Source of the DNA: a bacterium
GTDB lineage: Bacteria; Cyanobacteriota; Vampirovibrionia; Obscuribacterales; Obscuribacteraceae
Length of the DNA: 64,000 nt
Reading direction: 5' to 3'
Assembly (NCBI GenBank): GCA_016124935.1
Contig: WGMS01000020.1
Location: 62,001 to 126,000 of the forward strand
The notes under the pieces were generated by a model. That model saw nothing but the letters and a program-made list of their open reading frames with translations. It had not been told where the DNA came from and did not search any database. A program made the translations under genes and the position numbers. Below are positions 26,104-32,152 of the stretch, one piece after another; the stretch's first letter is position 1, and every line of letters starts with the position of its first letter.

Positions 26104-26469
26104 ATGCAAAAAACACAACTAGCCGCAGCTCTCGTAGCTGTACTCGGCTTCGCTCTTCACGCTCCTGCTAACGCAGCTGAGACCATCGAGAACAAGCTCG
26201 ATGTCAAAGAGCAGTCTTCTCCTACCCGTTTAGCCGATGAAAAGGAAGAAGGTAAGAAAGAGAAGAAAGAGAAGAAAGAGAAAAAAGAGAAAAAAGAGAA
26301 GAAGTCCAAGAAAGAGTGCAAAAAAGGCAAAGAAGGCTCCTGCAAGGGCAAAGAAGGCTCCTGTAAGGGCAAAGAAGGCTCCTGTAAGGGCAAAGAAGGC
26401 TCCTGCAAGGGCAAAGAAGGCTCCTGCAAGGGTAAAGAAAGCTCCGACAAAGCTTCAGACGCCGAATAG
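26104..26469 (+). CDS. Sec-exported Cys-repeat RiPP precursor (HvfA/bufferin-like)
   Basis: A 121-residue precursor starting at the ATG at 26104, which has TTTTGGAGG eight bases upstream. Residues 1-24 form a Sec signal peptide ending ANA. After a 25-residue spacer comes a run of Lys/Glu (KKEKKEK type), then one Glu-Cys-Lys-Lys and five exact repeats of Gly-Lys-Glu-Gly-Ser-Cys-Lys (Cys codons at 26341, 26362, 26383, 26404 and 26425) and a decayed sixth repeat without Cys. The next two genes encode an MNIO (DUF692) oxygenase and a DUF2063 partner. That is the known set-up in which Cys residues of an exported precursor are oxidised to metal-binding heterocycles. The core motif Glu-Gly-Ser-Cys-Lys differs from the usual EGKCG-like motif. 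Copper binding is inferred by family, not shown. Confidence 0.8.
   Translation: MQKTQLAAALVAVLGFALHAPANAAETIENKLDVKEQSSPTRLADEKEEGKKEKKEKKEKKEKKEKKSKKECKKGKEGSCKGKEGSCKGKEGSCKGKEGSCKGKEGSCKGKESSDKASDAE
26326..26430 (+). repeat. Five tandem 21-bp repeats within the precursor core
   Basis: Five in-frame copies of a 21-bp unit (GGCAAAGAAGGCTCCTGYAAG, Y being C or T) run from 26326 to 26430. They are identical except for the third base of the Cys codon. Such near-identity indicates recent unit duplication or continuing homogenisation. Confidence 0.95.
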
Positions 26470-26576
26470 GACTACTCTTCGGGAACCTAATAGAGCGAAT
26501 TTCGTTCTATTTAAAAGCTGGCTTTCTCCGGCCAGTGATTTTGTAGATGTACCAGCTTTATCCGGGGGTCGTGTCC

Positions 26577-27491
26577 ATGTCTCAAGACTTTTTCAAGATC
26601 AAAAGTGATTTGCCTGTCTTGGGGGTTGGGCTAGGCCTGCGGAGAGAGCTGGAGGGCGAAACCTTTGCCAACGCCGACAAAATCGACTGGCTGGAGATTG
26701 TGCCGGAGAATTATATGGATGTCGGCGGCCGTGCCAGAGCGCGCTTAGAGGCTGCGTTGAAGCAGTTCCCGGTGGTGACCCACGGTGTCAATCTCTCCAT
26801 CGGCAGTACCGATGAGTTGAGTAAAGAGTACCTGAAGTCTTTGAAAGGGTTGCTCGACTTTATCAATGCGCCCTGGTTCAGCGATCATCTGTGTTTTAGC
26901 TCCTTTGGCGGCGCTTACATGCATGATCTGTTGCCTCTTCCGCAAACAAAAGAGGCGGTCAGGCACATAGCCGAGCGGATCAAACATGTTCAGGACTATA
27001 TTGAAAGACCGCTTATTCTAGAAAACATATCCTATTATATGGAGCTGCCCCACGCAGAAATTTCAGAAGCGCAGTTCCTGGGCGAAGTTCTGGAGAAGGC
27101 CGATTGCGGGCTTTTGCTCGATGTGAACAATGTCTATGTCAATTCGATTAATCTGAATTTCGATCCCTATAAATATCTTGCTTCGATTCCCCTCGATAGA
27201 ACGGTGCAAATGCACGTTGCCGGTCACAGTCACGGCGACGAAGTGATTATCGATACCCATGGTGCTCCAGTGATTGAGCCGGTTTTCGATCTGCTCTCTT
27301 ATGTACTTGAGAGAGTGCCTGTAAAGGCTGTTATGTTGGAGCGCGATCAGAACTATCCTCCTTTTGAGGATATTCTTGCCGAACTGGACGAAATCCGAAC
27401 CATTGCCGCCAATACTCAGCCAGCACTAAGTATGGTGGCACAGTCGAATTCGCAACTGAAATCGCCAGCTGACGCGGTTCTAGTAGATTAG
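26577..27491 (+). CDS. DUF692 multinuclear non-heme iron oxidase (MNIO), HvfB/BufB-like
   Basis: About 304 residues from the ATG at 26577, which has a GGGGG ribosome site upstream; a start 30 bp earlier is possible. It has the TIM-barrel DUF692 motifs with likely iron ligands: DWLEIVPENYMD, VTHGVNLSIGS, FSDHLCFS, LENISYY, LLLDVNNVYVNS and MHVAGHSHGDEVIIDTHGAPV. Enzymes of this family oxidise Cys residues in RiPP precursors such as methanobactin and bufferin-type peptides. It sits about 107 bp after the Cys-repeat precursor and 18 bp before the partner gene, so the substrate is almost certainly that precursor. Action is in the cytosol, before export. Confidence 0.93.
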   Translation: MSQDFFKIKSDLPVLGVGLGLRRELEGETFANADKIDWLEIVPENYMDVGGRARARLEAALKQFPVVTHGVNLSIGSTDELSKEYLKSLKGLLDFINAPWFSDHLCFSSFGGAYMHDLLPLPQTKEAVRHIAERIKHVQDYIERPLILENISYYMELPHAEISEAQFLGEVLEKADCGLLLDVNNVYVNSINLNFDPYKYLASIPLDRTVQMHVAGHSHGDEVIIDTHGAPVIEPVFDLLSYVLERVPVKAVMLERDQNYPPFEDILAELDEIRTIAANTQPALSMVAQSNSQLKSPADAVLVD

Positions 27492-27509
27492 ATTTCAAAG
27501 GAAATTGCC

Positions 27510-28382
27510 ATGACCAGCGCAGATACAAAATGTTCATCCATCGCAAAGAGCTCTCCCGATCTTGCCGAGATCGAAAAAAGTCTCTATACGCTCTGGACAA
27601 GAAAAGGCGCTAGAGAAGAGTTTTTATCCGGTGGCAGCCCCGAAGGTGTAAACGGCGAATTTGCAAAGAGCGTCGATTGCAAGGGAATAAAGCTCTATTC
27701 TTCGCTGATCAGAACCGGACAGAACGATCTGATGCACTCTATTTATCCCGGCTGTGCCGGATTGATCGGCAAAGGTTTCCAGGATGTGGTCGGTAAATAT
27801 TTCGAACAGTTCCCTCCGCATCATCACAATTTCAATCGGGCCGCTTCCCGGTTTTCTACTTATCTTGCTTCCTCTGGTGACCGTTATGTGAAGAAGTATC
27901 CGTTCATGCCGGAGTTGGCGGATTATGAATGGGTAGAGCTGGAAATTATGGAGCATCCTGCTCTGACTCCTGATAATGTCGGTGATTTTAAAGAGCTGGA
28001 CTCTCCGGAGTTATTCGATAAATTCGGACCTGTGGTCAATTCTGCCCTGGTAATTCGTCGCTATGAATATCCAATAGCCAAAATCGTCGACTGGTTGAAA
28101 GATGGCGTGCGATTGCCCCGGCGAGTGAAAAAGGAAGCCACCGCTTTAGCTATCTATCGCTCCTGTGAAGACCATTCTGCTAGATTTCTAGAATTGGGAG
28201 AGGTGGCAGCTCTGGTGATTGAACGGGCTATGAGTGATGATGCGGTCAGTTACGCAGACCTCATAAAACTTGCCGTCGAGAGTCAGGCTGGCACAGAGCC
28301 GCAGCAGGTAATCCTCGACTTTTTAACCCTGGTGGAGAGGCTGAGAGAGATGGAGCTTTTTGTCGCCAGCGTCGAAATCTAA
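27510..28382 (+). CDS. DUF2063 family partner protein (HvfC/BufC-like)
   Basis: A 290-residue protein whose N-terminal half resembles DUF2063: YSSLIRTGQNDLMHSIYPGCAGLIGKGF and the following FPPHHHNF and FMPELADYEWVELE segments. In MNIO systems this partner binds the precursor and presents it to the oxygenase. The C-terminal half has alternating helices (for example SALVIRRYEYPIAKIVDWL), as in other partners. Its last 4 bp overlap the 3' end of the convergent tlyA gene. A DoxX-type fourth gene, seen in many such operons, is not present here. Confidence 0.85.
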   Translation: MTSADTKCSSIAKSSPDLAEIEKSLYTLWTRKGAREEFLSGGSPEGVNGEFAKSVDCKGIKLYSSLIRTGQNDLMHSIYPGCAGLIGKGFQDVVGKYFEQFPPHHHNFNRAASRFSTYLASSGDRYVKKYPFMPELADYEWVELEIMEHPALTPDNVGDFKELDSPELFDKFGPVVNSALVIRRYEYPIAKIVDWLKDGVRLPRRVKKEATALAIYRSCEDHSARFLELGEVAALVIERAMSDDAVSYADLIKLAVESQAGTEPQQVILDFLTLVERLREMELFVASVEI

Positions 28383-29203
28383 AGGACAGAGAAAGCCTCT
28401 TGGACCAGCGCTTCGAGTTTTTCTCTCGATCCTGTAGCCGGTCCCTGTTTGTCTAGAAGAGCCAGGTATTCGATATTGCCGGAGGGGCCCTTTATAGGAG
28501 AGTAGGTCACAGAAGACATAATCAAGCCGGAAGCTTCTGAAGCCGACGCAATCGATTCGAGCACTTTCAAATGAACCCTGGGATCCCTGACCACCCCTTT
28601 TCCGACTTCGGCCTTTCCTGCTTCGAACTGAGGTTTTACAAGGCAGATTGCCTGACTGGAGGAATCTTGTTTTAGATTTGTCGGAATGACCGGAATGATT
28701 TTTGTAAGAGAGATGAAAGAACAGTCTATGCAAGCGAAATCAGCATCTGCGCTTCCTTCACCGTAGAGAAGCTCCGGCGTCAGATAACGGGCGTTCTGCC
28801 TCTCTTTCAAAACTACTCTCGGGTCGTTGCGTAAGCTCCAGTCTAGCTGCCCGTATCCCACGTCCACTGCATAGACTTTAGCTGCTCCGCGTTTGAGGAG
28901 GCAGTCGGTGAATCCTCCGGTGGAAGCGCCAAGGTCAAGGCAGATTCTGCCTTCCACTGATACATCGAACTCTTTGAGGGCTTTCTCTAACTTCAGACCA
29001 CCGCGACTGACGAATTCCTTTTTCTTGAATCCTGATTTGAGGCTGATCTCAGCATCGGTATCGATATTGGTGCCGGCTTTTGTTGTTTTCTCTCCATTGA
29101 CCAGGACCCAGCCGTCCATTATTGCGGTCTGTGCCTCTTTGCGCGAAGGAAGAATGCCTCTTTCGACAATCAGCAAATCCAGTCTTTGTTTCTTGCTCTT
29201 CAT
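28379..29203 (-). CDS. tlyA: TlyA family rRNA 2'-O-methyltransferase
   Basis: About 274 residues from the ATG at 29203 (longer frames from 29317 exist, but family members begin near KKQRLD). An N-terminal S4 RNA-binding domain (RLDLLIVERGILPSRKEAQTAIMDG, VNGEKTTKAG) is joined to an FtsJ-like methyltransferase: FVSRGGLKLEKALKEF, LDLGASTGGFTDCLL (SAM site), VYAVDVGYGQL and IDCSFISL. TlyA methylates the 2'-OH of cytidine in 16S and 23S rRNA; older annotations call it hemolysin. It is convergent with the MNIO partner gene. Confidence 0.92.
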   Translation of the reverse strand: MKSKKQRLDLLIVERGILPSRKEAQTAIMDGWVLVNGEKTTKAGTNIDTDAEISLKSGFKKKEFVSRGGLKLEKALKEFDVSVEGRICLDLGASTGGFTDCLLKRGAAKVYAVDVGYGQLDWSLRNDPRVVLKERQNARYLTPELLYGEGSADADFACIDCSFISLTKIIPVIPTNLKQDSSSQAICLVKPQFEAGKAEVGKGVVRDPRVHLKVLESIASASEASGLIMSSVTYSPIKGPSGNIEYLALLDKQGPATGSREKLEALVQEAFSVL

Positions 29204-29338
29204 CGCGGTTTTTTCATGCTCAAATCTAAGCTGTTCTTGGCAACCCGCTCCCCGGACAAGCTGGGAAGCGATTTCAAAAGTTATTATTTCATCTAATTTC
29301 ATGAATCTCCCGGACATTCATGGCAATATTTAAATCAT

Positions 29339-29424
29339 GGAGCAGACCCGGCTGGATGAGGACGCCGCCTTGAAAGCGGTCGCCCAGAAATGGGTTGGGG
29401 GTTCGAGTCCCTCCTGCTCCGCCA
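29339..29424 (+). tRNA. tRNA-Ser (anticodon UGA)
   Basis: GGAGCAG at 29339-29345 pairs perfectly with CTGCTCC (29414-29420), followed by a G discriminator and encoded CCA (29422-29424). The anticodon stem GCCGC/GCGGT encloses the loop CTTGAAA, giving anticodon TGA. A long variable arm (CCCA GAAA TGGG) is the mark of a class II tRNA such as tRNA-Ser. The T-loop is TTCGAGT. Length is 86 bases including CCA. Confidence 0.93.
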
Positions 29425-29479
29425 TTCTTGGTATAAGATAGACTTCAGTAGAATTTCAGTCGAGTTCGACTTTCAGTCA

Positions 29480-30862
29480 ATGAAATTAACTGTGGGACTT
29501 ACATCCAGTGACCTTAAGCGTTTGAGCCACGGCTCCCTTCGGTTTCGTTCTTCCAGTCTGGCTAAGCTTTATCAGGTCGCTCTGCCTGGAGCGGCTCAGA
29601 CAAGACTTGGCGCACTGGTCGATAGCTTTTCAAGAAAGGAGCTGGCTTCCGCCCCGGCAGGAGCAACTATCTCTATCGGTTGCGCTGCCGGTGGCGACTT
29701 TGCCGTTTCAGTCGGGGACAGAAAGTTCAGTATACCTGCCGGCAATGTTCTTCTTGTCGATCCGCTAAACGGCACCCTGAGTTCACTCTCCTTTACCAGA
29801 GCCGGCGCCAGAGGCAAGGGTAGTCCATCTTATCGCGGTGCAATAGCGGTTTATTCCGGTACTGATGCGGTTGGCGGCTTGAGGGCTGCAGTGATACTCG
29901 ATATCGACGATTATTTAAGGGGGGTTCTGCAATCAGAAATTCCGGCCTCTTACCACATAGAGGCGATTAAAGCCCAGGCCGTAGCGGCCAGGACCTATGC
30001 TTTGAATCCGAGGGTAGATCATGGTCCTGACCGAGTCAATGTCTGCGATTCTTATCTCTGCTGTCAGTATTTCGGCGGGCTGAATACCAGTCTGGCAAGT
30101 AGCCACAAAACTGCTATCGATGCAACGTCACACCAGATATTAACTTACGATGGCGCTCCTATTCTTGCCCTTTTCAGCAGTAATGCCGGCGGCCACACCG
30201 AGAATTACGAGAACTGCTTCTCTGATATTCGAACCAATCAATTTCCACCACCGGCAGTACCATATTTAAGAGGGGTGAGCGAGGCCTTTCATCCTACTTC
30301 TCAGATTGCCGGTCAGACCGGAGCCGAAAAATATTTGAGAGCTTTGTATGCCAGTGGCACACCCCGGACTGCTGACGCCTGGAGTCACCACTTCAAGTGG
30401 CAGGTTTCGATTAGCGCAGCACAGCTCGAGGCGCATCTGCATAATACAGCCGCCAAAATGCTGGCGGCAGCCGAGACCGCACCATTTATAGTGCCACCAA
30501 AGTCAGCTAAATTTGGACATATACTGGACGTTGCCGTGGATAAGCGTGGCGTTTCCGGATCCGCGGTGGAAATTTCGGTCAAGACAAAAAGCGGCGATTG
30601 GAAAGTGAGGAAAGAGCTGGTGATCAGGGACTTCTTCGTTATTCCTAATAGTTCAATCAAAAGATTGAAGAGTGCCAGATTTTATCTCGACATCGCCAGA
30701 AATAGTGCCGGGCTTATTTCGAACATCTCTTTCAAGGGACTCGGCTGGGGTCACGGGGTGGGATTGCAGCAGACTGGCGCCCAGGGCTGGGCAAAATCAG
30801 GGAGAGATTATCGGCAAATCCTGGCTCATTATTATCAGGGTACCAATATTGAAAGAGCTTAA
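29480..30862 (+). CDS. SpoIID/LytB domain protein
   Basis: About 460 residues from the ATG at 29480; a longer frame starts inside the tRNA gene and is rejected. The SpoIID domain is shown by ILDIDDYLRGVLQSEIPASYHIEAIKAQAVAARTYA with the catalytic Glu, SSNAGGHTENYENCF, YLRGV and the C-terminal GLGWGHGVGLQQTGAQGWA. The family cleaves glycan strands of peptidoglycan. SpoIID homologs occur in many non-sporulating bacteria, including cyanobacteria, so this is not evidence of sporulation. No classical signal peptide is visible, which is odd for a cell-wall enzyme. Confidence 0.88.
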   Translation: MKLTVGLTSSDLKRLSHGSLRFRSSSLAKLYQVALPGAAQTRLGALVDSFSRKELASAPAGATISIGCAAGGDFAVSVGDRKFSIPAGNVLLVDPLNGTLSSLSFTRAGARGKGSPSYRGAIAVYSGTDAVGGLRAAVILDIDDYLRGVLQSEIPASYHIEAIKAQAVAARTYALNPRVDHGPDRVNVCDSYLCCQYFGGLNTSLASSHKTAIDATSHQILTYDGAPILALFSSNAGGHTENYENCFSDIRTNQFPPPAVPYLRGVSEAFHPTSQIAGQTGAEKYLRALYASGTPRTADAWSHHFKWQVSISAAQLEAHLHNTAAKMLAAAETAPFIVPPKSAKFGHILDVAVDKRGVSGSAVEISVKTKSGDWKVRKELVIRDFFVIPNSSIKRLKSARFYLDIARNSAGLISNISFKGLGWGHGVGLQQTGAQGWAKSGRDYRQILAHYYQGTNIERA

Positions 30863-30989
30863 TATTGGCGGGATTTGACAACATCCGCTCGATCACATAC
30901 CGATATAGAAGTAGTAGAAAGCGGCTTGAAATGCTACTCTGTCTGAAAAGGCGCTCATTTACCATCGGACCTATGGAGAGTTTTTACCA

Positions 30990-31544
30990 GTGATGAAGTT
31001 GAGACAGTCCAGAGTCTTGCATATGCTTTTGCTTGCGGTCATCTCTTCGACCTTTATGTTTGCTTGTGGTGATGTCAAGCCACTGTCCTTCAGTATGGAC
31101 AGCAAGAAAACCTGGGAGGATCTCGTTGCCGAAGGTCAGGCAGCCCTTTCTGCCGGTAAGATTCCGGCTGCCGAAGCCGCTTTTTCAGAAGCGGTGGAGA
31201 AATGCTCCGAAAAGTTCGGTGAGGATGACGCTCGTACCGGTACCTGTGTAGGCTATCTGGCCGAACTCTATCGCAATCAGCAAGAATGGCTGAAAGCCGG
31301 AAAGGCGTACAAGCGATGGATGTCAATCATGGACAAAAACGATCCTACCGGTGAGCAGCTCAAAATTATTCGCAAGGGCTATAAAGAGATTCGTCACAAG
31401 ATAAAGCAATACGGTCTCGAAGAGAACGACGATAAAGACAAAGAGAAGGCTGACAAGGCGGCAGAAGGCGCTGCCTCCGACAAAAAAAAGAAAGGAGCCT
31501 CCGTTAAGGCTGATGACGAATCGGGCGAAGAAGACGCTGAATAG
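30990..31544 (+). CDS. TPR-containing lipoprotein
   Basis: A 184-residue protein with a type II signal peptide: hydrophobic segment to residue 25 and lipobox-like FMFAC. The mature part has a pair of TPR-like helices (EDLVAEGQAALSAGKIPAAEAAFSEA and ARTGTCVGYLAELYRNQQEW), then a charged KDKEKADK tail. Start is GTG 30990 or ATG 30993. Next to it is a second gene of the same type, 3 bp downstream, so they probably form a pair of outer- or inner-membrane lipoproteins. Function is unknown. Confidence 0.75.
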   Translation: MMKLRQSRVLHMLLLAVISSTFMFACGDVKPLSFSMDSKKTWEDLVAEGQAALSAGKIPAAEAAFSEAVEKCSEKFGEDDARTGTCVGYLAELYRNQQEWLKAGKAYKRWMSIMDKNDPTGEQLKIIRKGYKEIRHKIKQYGLEENDDKDKEKADKAAEGAASDKKKKGASVKADDESGEEDAE

Positions 31545-31565
31545 TCATTGTTAGAGGTGCGCAGT

Positions 31566-32126
31566 ATGAGAATTCAATCCTGGACAAAGCTGGTTGTGCT
31601 CTCATCGCTGTTCATCGCCTTACCCTTTGCCCTGGGCGGATGCTTGAAAGAGTGGGATTATGAAGAGGTCAAATCCTGGTATGATCCGCAAGCGACCACC
31701 TTTGACGAGAATCTAGCCGCTGCCAGGCAGATGGTCCGGGAAGGACGACCGGACAAGGCCGAGAATTATCTGAAGACAGCTATCAAGCTGGTTGATTCCC
31801 AGTATGGTCCGGAAGATTTGCGCATTGCCACCGCCGCCGATGAATTAGCTTTTCTGCAGGAGCAGGCAGGAAAGTTCAACGAGGCTGAAGCGAGCTATCG
31901 CACCGCATTGAAAGCGAGAACCTCTCTGAAAGCCGATAATCCGGATCTGATCAGAAATAAAAAAGCTCTGGCTGCCACTCTGATGAAGCTTTATAAAGCG
32001 GAAGAGGCCGAAGCAATTCTCAATGAGCTCAAGGGCAAGAGCAGTGCCAAAGAAGTTAAGCAAGCTCCAGAGAAGAACCAGGGCTCTTCCGTCCATCGAA
32101 GAAAACGCCAAATAGATAGCCACTGA
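31566..32126 (+). CDS. TPR-containing lipoprotein
   Basis: About 186 residues from the ATG at 31566, with GAGGTG upstream. A signal segment ends in a lipobox-like LGGC at about residue 25. The mature part has TPR-like repeats, for example ENLAAARQMVREGRPDKAENYL, IATAADELAFLQEQAGKFNEAEASYRTAL and KKALAATLMKLYKAEEAEAIL. It is paralogous in design to the preceding lipoprotein gene. It converges on the large protein at 32153. Function is unknown; assembly or scaffolding in the envelope is plausible. Confidence 0.75.
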   Translation: MRIQSWTKLVVLSSLFIALPFALGGCLKEWDYEEVKSWYDPQATTFDENLAAARQMVREGRPDKAENYLKTAIKLVDSQYGPEDLRIATAADELAFLQEQAGKFNEAEASYRTALKARTSLKADNPDLIRNKKALAATLMKLYKAEEAEAILNELKGKSSAKEVKQAPEKNQGSSVHRRKRQIDSH

Positions 32127-32152
32127 TCAAGCCACTGATTTTGGTTTACTAG

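Noticed and set aside
26326-26430. Possible CRISPR-like array
   Set aside because: Units are 21 bp with no spacers and encode a continuous protein repeat.
26157-26450. Antisense frame with repeated Leu-Pro-Leu-Gln-Glu-Pro-Ser
   Set aside because: It is the complement of the 21-bp repeat in the RiPP precursor; no start signals, and the sense strand has signal peptide and operon context.
29480-30862. Sporulation function from the SpoIID domain (and the SpoIVB domain at 55133)
   Set aside because: Both domains are found in non-sporulating bacteria, and no other sporulation genes are present in this window.
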